Assembly: GCA_964412845.1 (NCBI GenBank)
Contig: CAYPQM010000032.1
Span: 1 to 46,735 of the forward strand
Length of the DNA: 46,735 bases
DNA from: JAWWPY01 sp964412845
GTDB taxonomy: Bacteria > Actinomycetota > Actinomycetes > Streptosporangiales > Streptosporangiaceae
Reading direction: 5' to 3'
The position numbers and the translations under genes are program-made. Under the pieces are notes generated by a model. The model was not told the origin of the DNA and ran no database searches. It saw nothing but the letters and a program-made list of their open reading frames with translations. Of the stretch, positions 24,186 through 32,986 are shown in pieces. Every line of letters starts with the position of its first letter. Position 1 is the first letter of the stretch.

Positions 24186-24224
24186 GTGCTGCGGGCCAGT
24201 GCTGCGGGCCAGTGCTGCGGGCCA
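24186..24224. repeat. Three tandem copies of a 13-bp unit
   Basis: GTGCTGCGGGCCA occurs three times head-to-tail (24186, 24199, 24212) with no mismatch, ending one base before the stop codon of the udh gene (24226-24228). The 13-base period excludes a coding reason. It may be a slippage-prone spacer or part of the udh 3' end; no function is evident. Confidence 0.9.
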
Positions 24225-24225
24225 G

Positions 24226-25086
24226 TCAGGTCAGGTGGTCGGCGTCGAGGCCGGGCAGCGTGTATTCGCCGCCGAGGTGGGTCAGCACCGGGTCGGCGGG
24301 GTCGGCCGGGCCCGCGGCGGCAATCACGTCAGCGGCGTACGCCTCCGCGTCATCGCGGGGCTGATAGCCAAGGGCCCGCGCCTCCGCCAGCGACACCCAG
24401 CCACCCCGGGTGTTGGCCGACACCCCGAAGATCACCCGGAAGCCGGGCCGGTCCGCGGACAGGCACGCCTCGAACAGCCGCCCGGTGTCGTCCGGCGACA
24501 GCCAGGTGGACAGCGCCCGGACGGATGTCGGCCGCTCGGCGCAGCTCAGGATCCTGATGCAGATCATGTCCAGCCCGTACCTGTGGTGGTACAGCGCGGC
24601 GAGGCCCTCGGCCGCGACCTTGGACACCCCGTAGTAGGTGTCGGGCGCCGGAAAAGCGTAGTCAGGGACGGGGAAGTCCGACCGCGGGGTGAACCCGACC
24701 GCGTGGTTGGACGAGGCGAATACCACCCTGGGCACCCCGGCGCGGCGGGCCGCCTCGAACACGGCATAGGCGCCCTGGATGTTGATCTCCATGATCTTGT
24801 CCCACGGAGCCTCGCCCGCCAGGCCCGCGAGGTGGATCACGGCATCGGTCCCGGCGCTGGCCTCGGTCACCGCGGCGAGGTCGGTGACCGAGGCCAGGAC
24901 GACCTCCTCGGCCGCTCCGGCCGGCCCGCCGGGCACGGCGGGCGGCGGAACCACATCCAGCAGGCGCAGCGTCCGGCCGGGCCTGGCCAGCCGGGTCCGC
25001 AGCATGGACCCGATCCGGCCGGACCCGCCCGTTATCAGGATCGTCGGCACGCCAATCGACACTACGCGGTCACCGCCACCGGCCAT
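24226..25086 (-). CDS. udh: Uronate dehydrogenase (NAD+)
   Basis: This short-chain-like NAD enzyme, 286 residues, oxidises D-galacturonate or D-glucuronate to the aldarolactone. It has the NAD-binding GGSGRIG near 20-26, the SSNHAVGF segment, the catalytic YGVSK (Tyr 152, Lys 156), and the subfamily's STWLSPDD, VIFGVSANTRGGW and ARALGYQPRDDAEAYA near the C terminus. These later motifs separate uronate dehydrogenases from other epimerase-like proteins. The length is only slightly above the family's. In-frame GTG codons at 25059 and 25050 are alternative starts. The pectinesterase gene ends 9 bases upstream, so both are in one transcript, linking depolymerisation and oxidation. No lactonase follows. 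Confidence 0.88.
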   Translation of the reverse strand: MAGGGDRVVSIGVPTILITGGSGRIGSMLRTRLARPGRTLRLLDVVPPPAVPGGPAGAAEEVVLASVTDLAAVTEASAGTDAVIHLAGLAGEAPWDKIMEINIQGAYAVFEAARRAGVPRVVFASSNHAVGFTPRSDFPVPDYAFPAPDTYYGVSKVAAEGLAALYHHRYGLDMICIRILSCAERPTSVRALSTWLSPDDTGRLFEACLSADRPGFRVIFGVSANTRGGWVSLAEARALGYQPRDDAEAYAADVIAAAGPADPADPVLTHLGGEYTLPGLDADHLT

Positions 25087-25095
25087 CCAGCCGGA

Positions 25096-26280
25096 TCATC
25101 CCGCCCCCGATCGCCGCGGGATCCACCCGCCGAGGTAGCTGGCCACGGTGTACTGCGCGGCCTCGGCGGGGGTGAGTTGCGGCACGTCGGCCGCGACGCC
25201 GGCCGCGCCCGGTCCGGCGTTCTGGTACTCGTAGAAGCGGGCGTCCTGCCACGGGAAAGGCGGGCTGGACCAGTTCTGCCACTGCCCGGCATTGATCGCC
25301 GCGGCCAGCCAGGTGTTCCTGATGGTGATCTGGCCGACCGGGCTGGTGACCCCGGTGTGCTGCCAGGGCCGGCCCAGGTAGTAACGGCCGGCCGCCAGGC
25401 TCCCGTTGCTGTTGATGATGCGGCTGCCGATGACGAGGTATCCGTACGGCTGCTCCAGGCCGGTATCGGGGGCGCTGACGGTCCCGCCCGGGTGCCCGAG
25501 GATGTCGATCGTGTCGCGGTCGAACACGGCGGTGCCTGACCCGCAGAGGAAGTCGACATCTCCGCTGATGTAGTCGTCGTAGTAGAACTGCCGGGCGGGC
25601 GGCGGGTCGGTGCTGCCCGGCGGCGAGGTGGCTGGCGGCCCGCCTGCGGCGAAGCACTGGTCCGGCGTGAAGGGGTCGGCGTATGAGCTGGCGAACACGG
25701 TGTCCTGGATGCCGAGGAACCGGTCATGGGCGAACACCGCCCGGTCGGCGACGGTCTTCACCGCCACCGCCTGAGGCGAGGTGATCTGCGGGTTGGCGGT
25801 GGGATCGAATGAGTTCTGGAAGGTGATGCCGTAAGCGGAGAACCCGTTGCCGGCGACCGACACCGTGGCACTGCAATCGGTCCCGTACTGGTTGCCGTTG
25901 GGCGCGATGGTGCCGTGCGCGATGTCATCCACGAGGGTGACGTCCCGCGGGTCGCCGGTGGCCCCGAGCAGGGTGATGTCCGGTTTCGAGGCCGGCACGT
26001 ACACCTGGCCCCAGTACGTTCCCTTCTCGATGAGGATGCTCACCGGGGTCCGGCCGCCCGGCGGCACCGCGTCGATGGCCGCCTGCACGCTGGCGAAATG
26101 CCCGGGCCTGCCATCCTGCGCCACCACCAGGACACGGTGCTGGCCGGATTCCGCGACCCCGGACGCTGACGCCCACGCCGGGGTGGCCAGGGCGGCCATC
26201 GCCAGCACAGCCACGGCCACGCCACCGACGCGGGCGCGGACGCGAAGCAGGTGCATCGTGTGCTGCGCCGCCCCGTTCAC
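25096..26280 (-). CDS. Pectinesterase (CE8), secreted
   Basis: The 394-residue enzyme removes methyl esters from pectin. A signal peptide covers about 1-40 (ending ATPAWASA). The right-handed beta-helix domain begins with FASVQAAIDAVP and shows CE8 motifs in order: EKGTYWGQVYV, ITFQNSFDP, PQAVAVK, GIQDTVF with the first catalytic Asp, GDVDFLCG with the nucleophile Asp, and YYLGRPW. The GTG at 26280 overlaps the GH28 stop by 4 bases; an ATG nine codons in (26256) would also leave an intact signal peptide. It lies between a polygalacturonase and uronate dehydrogenase, consistent with demethylation before hydrolysis. Confidence 0.92.
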   Translation of the reverse strand: MNGAAQHTMHLLRVRARVGGVAVAVLAMAALATPAWASASGVAESGQHRVLVVAQDGRPGHFASVQAAIDAVPPGGRTPVSILIEKGTYWGQVYVPASKPDITLLGATGDPRDVTLVDDIAHGTIAPNGNQYGTDCSATVSVAGNGFSAYGITFQNSFDPTANPQITSPQAVAVKTVADRAVFAHDRFLGIQDTVFASSYADPFTPDQCFAAGGPPATSPPGSTDPPPARQFYYDDYISGDVDFLCGSGTAVFDRDTIDILGHPGGTVSAPDTGLEQPYGYLVIGSRIINSNGSLAAGRYYLGRPWQHTGVTSPVGQITIRNTWLAAAINAGQWQNWSSPPFPWQDARFYEYQNAGPGAAGVAADVPQLTPAEAAQYTVASYLGGWIPRRSGAG

Positions 26281-27725
26281 GACGTGACCGCAACGCCGTT
26301 GATGGTGACGTTATCCAGGACGAGGTCGGAGATGTCCGTGGCCGTATTCGGGCCCGTCGCGGTGGCGATGGTGACGTCCGTGAGCGTGACGGTGCCGATC
26401 GGGTCGGTGGGCTCGCCCGCGATCTGCCAGCCTTCCGCCGCGTCGGCGACCGTCCAGCCGGTGAGGTTGATATCGGTGACGGCCGGCGGGAAGTCGCCGG
26501 TCTGCGCGTTGTAGTTGGCGTCGATCAGCAGCACGGGGCCGCCGATGGTGCCCGCGTCTATCCGGTACACGTTGGTGTTCTCGACGAAACCGCCGCGCAG
26601 CGAGTTCGTCTTGATCCGGTGACCGGCGGCCAGGTTGGCGCTGTTCATGGTCAGGTCCCGGGCGTAGACGTTCCGCACGCCGCCGGTCATCTCACTGCCG
26701 ACCGTGATGCCGCCGTGCCCGTTGGCGAAATCGCAGTTCTGGATGACCACGTTCTGGCACGGCACGCCGATCCGGCGCCCGTCGGTGTCCCGGCCGGACT
26801 TGATGGCGATGCAGTCGTCGCCGGTGTTGAAGGTCACCCCGTCGATGACGACGCCATCACAGGACTCGGGATCGCACCCGTCCGTGTTCGGCCCGGACGA
26901 GTTCACCGTGATGCCCTCGACCGTGACGTTGCGGCACAGGTTCGGGTTCAGGTGCCAGAACGGCGAGTTCTGCACCGTGACGCCCTGGATGAGCACGTTC
27001 TCGCTGCTGAAGGGCTGGATCATCTGCGGCGGCAGGAAGTGCCCCGCGCCGAACACCCGCTGCGCCACGGGGACGGCGTTGTCGGCCATCGTCTCCAGCA
27101 GGGTGAAGTCGGCCGTCTCCAGGCTCTTCCAGTTCCACCAGTGATTCGCGTCGGCCTGGCCGTCGAGCACGCCCTGGCCGGTGATCGCGACATTCCGCTG
27201 GCCGTAGCAGTAGATGGGCGGTGAGTAGTTCATCAGCTCGATGCCCTGCCAGCGGGTGAACACGACCGGCAGGTACGCGTTGGGGTCCTGGCTGAACAGG
27301 ATGGTCGAGCCCTGCTCCAGATGCAGGTCGACATGGCTGAGCAGGTGGATAGCGCCGGTGAAGAAGGTGCCGGCCGGGACAGTGACGTGGCCGCCGCCCG
27401 CGGCGTGGCACGCGCTGATGGCCGCGGCGAACGCGGCTGTGCAGTCGGTCGCGGCGTCACCCACGCCGCCGAAGCGGGTGACCGGGAAGACCCGCCGGGC
27501 GAACCGCGGCCGCTGCACCGCGGCGACGATGCGGTCGGCCGCCTGATCCGCCACGGATCGCGGCCCGCCCCGGGATCCGGCGCCGGCCGACCGGGCCTGG
27601 GCGGCGGACCGGGCCCGGGCTGACGCGTCCGCCGGGCCTGCGGCCCATAACGGCGCGGTGAGCGCGCCTGCTCCGGCCAGGGCCGAGAAACGCAGCATGG
27701 CGCGGCGGTTGAAGTCGTTCGGCAT
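26277..27725 (-). CDS. GH28 polygalacturonase with Tat signal
   Basis: The 482-residue enzyme should hydrolyse homogalacturonan. The N terminus has a twin-arginine signal (RRAMLRFSALAGAGAL, Arg 7-8). The beta-helix contains all GH28 catalytic motifs: NTDGCD (Asp 282), GDDCIAIKSG (Asp 303 and 304), GHGG (His 337) and a downstream RIKT-type basic motif (GHRIKTN). AGGAGG lies about seven bases before the ATG at 27725. It is 66 bases downstream of the IlvD-type gene and overlaps the pectinesterase gene, so the catabolic and secreted genes seem to share a transcript. NTDG(C)D plus a long insert before the catalytic centre suggests an exo-acting or oligogalacturonate-type enzyme, but that is uncertain. 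Confidence 0.93.
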   Translation of the reverse strand: MPNDFNRRAMLRFSALAGAGALTAPLWAAGPADASARARSAAQARSAGAGSRGGPRSVADQAADRIVAAVQRPRFARRVFPVTRFGGVGDAATDCTAAFAAAISACHAAGGGHVTVPAGTFFTGAIHLLSHVDLHLEQGSTILFSQDPNAYLPVVFTRWQGIELMNYSPPIYCYGQRNVAITGQGVLDGQADANHWWNWKSLETADFTLLETMADNAVPVAQRVFGAGHFLPPQMIQPFSSENVLIQGVTVQNSPFWHLNPNLCRNVTVEGITVNSSGPNTDGCDPESCDGVVIDGVTFNTGDDCIAIKSGRDTDGRRIGVPCQNVVIQNCDFANGHGGITVGSEMTGGVRNVYARDLTMNSANLAAGHRIKTNSLRGGFVENTNVYRIDAGTIGGPVLLIDANYNAQTGDFPPAVTDINLTGWTVADAAEGWQIAGEPTDPIGTVTLTDVTIATATGPNTATDISDLVLDNVTINGVAVTS

Positions 27726-27791
27726 GGAACTACCTCCTGCGGTCGGGCGGCGGGGGCCGCGTTCGGGAGATTGCCCAGGGAACTTGCCCAG

Positions 27792-29522
27792 TCAGCGGGG
27801 ATCTGGCTCGGGGTTGCGTCCGGGCCTGGCCAGGAACCCGAAATCGCAGCCCTGGTCGGCCTGCGTCACGTGCTCGCTGTACAGCGAGCCGTAGCCGCGC
27901 TCGAACCGGGGCGGCGGCGGTTGCCATGCGTCGCGCCGCCGGCTCATCTCGACGTCGTCCACTTCCAGGCGCAGTGACCGCTCCGGCACATCGAGGGTGA
28001 TCCGGTCACCCGTGCGCACCAGGGCGAGCGGGCCGCCGACGAACGACTCGGGCGCCACGTGCAGCACGCACGCGCCATAGCTGGTGCCGCTCATCCGGGC
28101 GTCGGAGATCCGGACCATGTCCCGCACGCCCTGGCTAAGCAGGTAGTCGGGGATGGGCAGCATGCCGTACTCGGGCATGCCAGGCCCGCCCCGGGGGCCT
28201 GCGCTGCGCAGCACCAGCACGGAGTCGGCGGTGATGCCCAGCGCGGGATCGTTGATCTGCTGCTGCATCTGCGGGTAGTTGTCGAAGACCACCGCGGGGC
28301 CGGTGTGCTTGAGCAGCGCCGGGTCCGCGGCGATGTGCTTGATGACCGCGCCGTCGGGGGCGAGGTTGCCGCGCAGCACGGCCAGCCCGGCCTCGGCCGA
28401 CAGCGCCCGGTCCGGGGACCGGATCACGTCCTCGTTGTGCACGATCGCGCCGCGCAGCTGCTCACCGAGTGACTGGCCGCCCGCCATGACCCGGTCCAGG
28501 TGCAGCGCACCCGGCACGCGGGCGAGCTGGGCGAGCAGCGCGGGCAGGCCGCCCGCGTAGTAGAAGTCCTCCATCAGGTAAGCGCCGCTGGGCCGGATGT
28601 TCGCGAGCACCGGGATGCGCCGCGAGATCGCGTCGAAGTCATCCAGGGTGAGCGTGACCCCGCACCGGCCGGCCATGGCGATGAGGTGGATGGCCGCGTT
28701 CGTGTACCCGCTGAGGGCGAGCACGGTGGCGACCGCGTCCTCGAACGCTTCCCGGGTGAGCAGCCGACTGATCGTTAGGTCATCCCAGACCATGTCAACG
28801 ATCCGGCTGCCGCTCGCGGCAGCCATCCGGTAGTGCGCGGAGTCCACCGCGGGGATGGAGGCGGCGCCGGGCAGGGTCAGGCCGAGCGCCTCCGCAGCGG
28901 AGGTCATCGTCGAGGCGGTGCCCATGGTCATGCAGTGGCCGGGCGACCGGGCGATGCCGCATTCCAGGTCGGCCAGCTCGCACTCGCCGATCAGGCCGGC
29001 CTTCTTGTCGTCCCAGAACCGCCACAAGTCGGTGCCGCTGCCGAGGGTGGTGCCACGGTAATTGCCGCGGAGCATCGGGCCGGCCGGGACGAAGATGGCG
29101 GGCAGGCCCATGCTGGCGGCCCCCATGACCAGCGCGGGCGTCGTCTTGTCGCAGCCGCCCATCAGCACCGCGCCGTCCACCGGGTAGGAGCGCAGCAGCT
29201 CCTCGGTCTCCATCGACAGCAGGTTGCGGTACAGCATGGGGGTCGGCTTCTGGAAGGTCTCCGACAGCGTGGCGACACCGAACTCCACCGGGAAGCCGCC
29301 CGCCTGCCACACTCCGCGCTTGACTTGCTCGGCCCGCTCACGCAGGTGCATGTGGCAGGGGTTGATGTCGGACCAGGTATTGAGGATCGCGATGACCGGC
29401 TTGCCGAGATGCTCCTGCGAGCCAAGGCCCAGTTGCCGCATCCGTGACCGGTGGCTGAAGGCGCGCATGCCCTCGCCGCCGAACCACGCATTGCTGCGCA
29501 ATTCCTCGGGTGTCCTGGTCAT
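27792..29522 (-). CDS. IlvD/Edd-family sugar-acid dehydratase
   Basis: The 576-residue iron-sulfur dehydratase has cluster ligands Cys 56 (NPCHMHL), Cys 124 (MGGCDKTTPA) and Cys 197 (GHCMTMGTASTM). The LNTWSDINPCH opening, GETF-like LSETFQKPTPMLYRNLL and GSGTDLWRFWDDKKAG resemble L-arabinonate/D-xylonate dehydratases rather than the branched-chain amino-acid enzyme. ATG 29522 has AGGAGG seven bases upstream and overlaps the stop of the DapA-type gene by 4 bases. It would make a 2-keto-3-deoxy acid for the neighbouring DapA-type enzyme. With udh in the cluster the substrate might be galactarate or a derivative, although classical galactarate dehydratases belong to other families; L-arabinonate is the alternative. 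Confidence 0.88.
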   Translation of the reverse strand: MTRTPEELRSNAWFGGEGMRAFSHRSRMRQLGLGSQEHLGKPVIAILNTWSDINPCHMHLRERAEQVKRGVWQAGGFPVEFGVATLSETFQKPTPMLYRNLLSMETEELLRSYPVDGAVLMGGCDKTTPALVMGAASMGLPAIFVPAGPMLRGNYRGTTLGSGTDLWRFWDDKKAGLIGECELADLECGIARSPGHCMTMGTASTMTSAAEALGLTLPGAASIPAVDSAHYRMAAASGSRIVDMVWDDLTISRLLTREAFEDAVATVLALSGYTNAAIHLIAMAGRCGVTLTLDDFDAISRRIPVLANIRPSGAYLMEDFYYAGGLPALLAQLARVPGALHLDRVMAGGQSLGEQLRGAIVHNEDVIRSPDRALSAEAGLAVLRGNLAPDGAVIKHIAADPALLKHTGPAVVFDNYPQMQQQINDPALGITADSVLVLRSAGPRGGPGMPEYGMLPIPDYLLSQGVRDMVRISDARMSGTSYGACVLHVAPESFVGGPLALVRTGDRITLDVPERSLRLEVDDVEMSRRRDAWQPPPPRFERGYGSLYSEHVTQADQGCDFGFLARPGRNPEPDPR

Positions 29523-30475
29523 CGCTCTGCCTCCTGGCGTGCTGCTTCCTGGTCCGGGGCCATGCCCCAGCTCGCGAGGACCGCCGCGACCTGAGCCCGC
29601 TCCGCCGCCGGCAGGGTCCGGCTGGGCGGCCGCACATCCCGGCGGCACAGCCCGATCTGGGCCAGGGCCTCCTTGACGACGCTGACGTTGTCAGCCGAGG
29701 AATCCGCCGCCCGCAGTTCCTCGAACGGGCGGCACAGGTCCCACAGCTTCATGGCCGCGGCGAGGTCATTGCCGCGCATGGCGTCGAGCATGCCGAGCGC
29801 GAGCTGCGGCGCGACGTTGACGAGGCCGGACGTGAAGCCGCGGGCGCCGCTGGCCCAGCAGCTGGGCGCGGTCAGCTCGGCCAGCCCGGCCAGCCAGGTG
29901 AACCGGTCCAGGCCGGCGTCGCGGGCGGCCGAGGCGAACTGCACCGGGTCACGCACCCCGTACTTGACGGCCACGACGTTCGGGCACAACTCCCCCAGCC
30001 TGCGGATGTGCCGCCCGCTGACCCGGGTGTCGCGGAGATAGAGCACGACACCGAGGTCGGCCACCGCGTCGGCGATGGCCTGGTGGTAATCGACCCAGCC
30101 GTCAGCCGACAGATACGGGCTGACCGGCTGGTGGATCATGATCATGCGGGCGCCGGCGTCGCGGGCGTCTTCCGCCGCGGCGATGGCGGCCGGGATGTCG
30201 TGGCCGACGCCGACCAGCACCTCGGCCCGGCCGTCCGCCGCGTCCACCGCCGACCGGGTCGCGGCCCGGCACTCGCCGGAGGTGAGCGTGTAGAACTCGC
30301 CGGTGTTGCCGTTCGGCGTGATCACCGTGATGCCGCCGTCGATCATGCGCCTGATCAGGCTGGCATGGGTCGCCCAGTCGATCGCGCCGTCCGGGCCGAA
30401 CGGCGTGACCGGGATGGCCGCCACCGTGGCCAGGGCGGCCTTCATCTGGTCGGCGGCAGTCGGGTCAAGGCGCAT
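29519..30475 (-). CDS. DapA-family aldolase/dehydratase, probably acting on a 2-keto-3-deoxy sugar acid
   Basis: This 318-residue class I aldolase-type barrel shows the Schiff-base Lys at about 171 (VVAVKYGV), Tyr 146 in VVLYLRD, and PNGNTGEFYTL, which replaces the GTTGE loop of true dihydrodipicolinate synthase. The GEF(Y/F)(T/S)L form is shared with 5-dehydro-4-deoxyglucarate dehydratase and related keto-deoxy-acid dehydratases. I take ATG 30475, since the longer reading from 30574 adds a proline-rich tail and runs into the upstream regulator gene. Even so it overlaps the GntR gene by 11 bases. Placed between a FadR-type regulator and the IlvD-type enzyme, it should produce 2-oxoglutarate semialdehyde (or pyruvate plus an aldehyde). 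Confidence 0.85.
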   Translation of the reverse strand: MRLDPTAADQMKAALATVAAIPVTPFGPDGAIDWATHASLIRRMIDGGITVITPNGNTGEFYTLTSGECRAATRSAVDAADGRAEVLVGVGHDIPAAIAAAEDARDAGARMIMIHQPVSPYLSADGWVDYHQAIADAVADLGVVLYLRDTRVSGRHIRRLGELCPNVVAVKYGVRDPVQFASAARDAGLDRFTWLAGLAELTAPSCWASGARGFTSGLVNVAPQLALGMLDAMRGNDLAAAMKLWDLCRPFEELRAADSSADNVSVVKEALAQIGLCRRDVRPPSRTLPAAERAQVAAVLASWGMAPDQEAARQEAER

Positions 30476-31193
30476 CGGCGGTCCCTGCGGTCGGCGGGTG
30501 GGGCGGGGCGAAATGACGTGCGGAGAAGCCGCCGATGTGCGCGCGCAGCAGGGTGGCGGCCCGGCCGGAGTCACCGGCCTGCGCGGCGTCCAGGATGGCC
30601 CGGTGCTCGCGGGCTTCCTGCTGCCAGGAGGGCTCCTGCCGCCACGCCGCCGCCGATACCAGCGCGGTCTGATCCCGCAAGTCGTCCAGGGTGCTGACGA
30701 GCAGCGGGTTTCCGCACGCCAGGTACATGCTGCGGTGGAAGTCCCGGTTCTCCAGGCTGCGCTGCGCCCGGTCGGCGGCCTCGTCGGCCCGCTGCAGGGC
30801 CCGCCGGGCCTGCTCCCAGCCGCCGCCGCGGTCCACCGAGCGGCGGACCGCCTCAGGTTCGAGGAGCAGCCGCATGTCGTAGATGGCCGAGGCGGTCTCG
30901 CTGTCGATCGCGCGCACGGCCGCGCCGCGATACGGGCTCATGGTCACCAGGCCGGCTCCGGCCAGCGTTTTCAGCGCCTCGCGGACCGGCGTCTTGGACA
31001 CGCCCAGGGCGTGCGCGAGTTCCGTCTCCACCAGGGCCTGGCCGGGCTGCAGCTCACCGGCCAGGATCGCGTGCTTGATGGCGTCGAGCACCGCGACGGT
31101 CCGGGGCGGCACGGCACCTGACACGCCATCGGCGAACAACTGGCCCGCGGCCGGCACGGGCTGGCTCACTGACGTGCGTATCCCGTATGGCAT
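30465..31193 (-). CDS. GntR regulator, FadR subfamily (FCD domain)
   Basis: The 242-residue regulator has an N-terminal winged helix (about 32-100: AILAGELQPGQALVETELAHALGVSKTPVREALKTLAGAGLV) and an all-helical FCD ligand domain with metal-site candidates (Asp in YDMRLLLEP, His in RDFHRSMY, and EHRAILDA). FCD regulators commonly sense sugar acids or keto acids. It heads the catabolic operon (its 3' end overlaps the DapA-type gene by 11 bases). The likely effector is galactarate, a keto-deoxy acid or galacturonate, inferred from context. A palindrome at 31195-31204 next to the start codon suggests autoregulation. Confidence 0.9.
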   Translation of the reverse strand: MPYGIRTSVSQPVPAAGQLFADGVSGAVPPRTVAVLDAIKHAILAGELQPGQALVETELAHALGVSKTPVREALKTLAGAGLVTMSPYRGAAVRAIDSETASAIYDMRLLLEPEAVRRSVDRGGGWEQARRALQRADEAADRAQRSLENRDFHRSMYLACGNPLLVSTLDDLRDQTALVSAAAWRQEPSWQQEAREHRAILDAAQAGDSGRAATLLRAHIGGFSARHFAPPHPPTAGTADAP

Positions 31194-31194
31194 C

Positions 31195-31204
31195 TCATAT
31201 ATGA
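31195..31204. promoter_or_regulatory. TCATATATGA palindrome at the GntR operon start
   Basis: A 10-bp perfect AT-rich palindrome lies one base upstream of the GntR ATG (31191-31193 on the + strand) and overlaps the region where the transcript or ribosome site would lie. A regulator bound there would block the operon. The binding protein is unproven but the adjacent FadR-type regulator is the natural candidate. Confidence 0.45.
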
Positions 31205-31249
31205 CCTTACGCTACGAATGCGGCGGCTGCCGGTCAACGGGCGGGCTCT

Positions 31250-31280
31250 GCGGGCGGGCCGGTCGGACCGGCCCGCCCGC
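31250..31280 (-). terminator. Long GC hairpin after the rhamnogalacturonan lyase gene
   Basis: GCGGGCGGGCCGGTC (31250-31264) pairs with GACCGGCCCGCCCGC (31266-31280) about a single central base, a 15-bp inverted repeat beginning 7 bases after the lyase stop. It separates the lyase operon from the GntR operon. Confidence 0.8.
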
Positions 31281-31287
31281 TGCCGCC

Positions 31288-32958
31288 TCAGTACATCTCG
31301 ACGCAGTCGTAGCTGTAGCCGGGGCTCAGGTATCCGCCGAGGCCGGCTGAGCCGCTGATGACGGTGATGGTCATCGTGTTGGTCCCGGTGACGAAGGCGC
31401 TGGCCGGGACGGCGAACGCGTAGAGCGCGTTGTTTCCCCGGTAGGTGCCGATGGTCAGGCTGCGGGAATTCGGCTGGGTGGACGCGGCCGGCCCGGCCGA
31501 CGTCCAGTTGTTAACAGTGATCTGCGGCCGTCCGCCGGCGTAGGCGGCGGTGATGCCGATCCGCACCGTCCGGGCCGCGATCTGGCTGGAACTCAGCGTG
31601 AACCTGACCGTGCTGGGGTTGTTGATGGCCTTCCACTGGTACGAGGGGAACTGCGCCGCGCTGCTGCTGCCCACGGTGTAGGTGACCGGCCCCCAGCTCG
31701 CGTTCCGCGTGTCCGAGGGATGCATGGACGTCAGGTTCGCTGAATTCAGGAACCCGCTGGGGGTGCCGTCCCAGGTGCCGATCCGGAATACCGGCGACGC
31801 TGGCGTGAGCCAGGCCGAGGTGATGTTCTGGCCGGTGGTCGCTCCCCCGGCGGTCACCGTCACGGTCCGGGTGGCGACCGCCAGCTCGCCCTGGTACAGG
31901 GTCTGGGTGTAGCTGCCGGGCTTCATCAGCGGGCTGGAGAAATCACCGTTCGATCCGGGCACCGCCCAGTACTGCGCGGCGGCATTGGCCCAGCCCACTG
32001 TGATGGCCGCTCCGGACGTCACCCCGGAGGCCGCGCCGACCACGTAGCCGCGCCCGGAGGCGGCGACCGAGCCGGTGAAACCGAAGTTGTACATGAAGCT
32101 CATGTCCGGCGCGGCCGGCGTGGACGTGCCGCCGACCATCAGCGCGTACGGGCCGTACAGCACGCCGAGCCGCTGGGCCTCCGTGTCATTGTGGCCCGAC
32201 CACATGTAGTTGTAGACCTCCACCGAGGCGCTGGTGCCCTGCTGCTCGATGTCGCGGAAGAAGGGGCCGCCTGAGCTGCTCTCCCGGGTGCCGTAGGCCA
32301 TGTAGACGCCGAGGCCGCTGCCGGTGACCCCGCGCGGCGTCAAATTCTTGGCCTGGCGGTTCGAGTAGTACTTTGACCGGGTCTGGCCGTTGACCAGGTC
32401 GATGTCGGCGGACTCGATCGCCGTTCCGCCGTTGACATCCGACGGCGTGTTGATGCTGGCCAGGATGCTGCGGTTCAGGTACTGGATCCAGCGCACTTCC
32501 CCGGCGGAGCCCACGTAGGTGGCCATGTAGATGTTGTTCTGCCCGCTGGCCGCCACGTAGTAGTGGCGCAGTGTGCCGCTGCCGTACCAAGCGCTGGTGG
32601 ACACGGTGATGATGATGTAATTCCCGGTCTGCTGCGCGCTCACGGTGGGGCTGGGTATACCGGATTCGACGTGCGACTCGTTGGTCCCGGACGGCTGCAG
32701 CTCGGTGCCGTTGATGTTCAGCGATGTCATGCCGCCGGTGCTCTGATGAATCTTGAACGTCAGGCCGGCGCCGGTGCTTACCGTGTAGTAGCCGCCGCTG
32801 TTGGTATAGCCGAAGGCAGTTGCCGCGCCCGCCGGGGCCGCGGCCGCCACGGCACCCGCGGCGCTCGCGCCCAGCCCGATGACAAGGCCGCCCGCGGCGG
32901 TCCGGGTCAGGAACTCGCGCCTGCCGAGCGGCGGCCGGGAGGTAGCTGAATCAGTCAT
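31288..32958 (-). CDS. Rhamnogalacturonan lyase (PL4), secreted by Tat
   Basis: The 556-residue enzyme cleaves the rhamnose-galacturonate backbone of rhamnogalacturonan I. A twin-arginine signal (LGRREFLTRTAAGG, Arg 13-14) leads to a beta-sandwich catalytic domain. The C-terminal part has the PL4 landmarks FRIGTWDGTPSGFLN, MHPSDTRNASWGP and FPSYQWKAINNP, then a carbohydrate-binding beta domain to the end (YSYDCVEMY). The domain order and length match the family. AGAGAGG stands before the ATG, 28 bases after the GH28 gene stop, so the two form an operon ended by the hairpin at 31250-31280. Confidence 0.9.
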   Translation of the reverse strand: MTDSATSRPPLGRREFLTRTAAGGLVIGLGASAAGAVAAAAPAGAATAFGYTNSGGYYTVSTGAGLTFKIHQSTGGMTSLNINGTELQPSGTNESHVESGIPSPTVSAQQTGNYIIITVSTSAWYGSGTLRHYYVAASGQNNIYMATYVGSAGEVRWIQYLNRSILASINTPSDVNGGTAIESADIDLVNGQTRSKYYSNRQAKNLTPRGVTGSGLGVYMAYGTRESSSGGPFFRDIEQQGTSASVEVYNYMWSGHNDTEAQRLGVLYGPYALMVGGTSTPAAPDMSFMYNFGFTGSVAASGRGYVVGAASGVTSGAAITVGWANAAAQYWAVPGSNGDFSSPLMKPGSYTQTLYQGELAVATRTVTVTAGGATTGQNITSAWLTPASPVFRIGTWDGTPSGFLNSANLTSMHPSDTRNASWGPVTYTVGSSSAAQFPSYQWKAINNPSTVRFTLSSSQIAARTVRIGITAAYAGGRPQITVNNWTSAGPAASTQPNSRSLTIGTYRGNNALYAFAVPASAFVTGTNTMTITVISGSAGLGGYLSPGYSYDCVEMY

Positions 32959-32986
32959 GGTGATGCCTCTCTGGTCCGGGCTGCGC

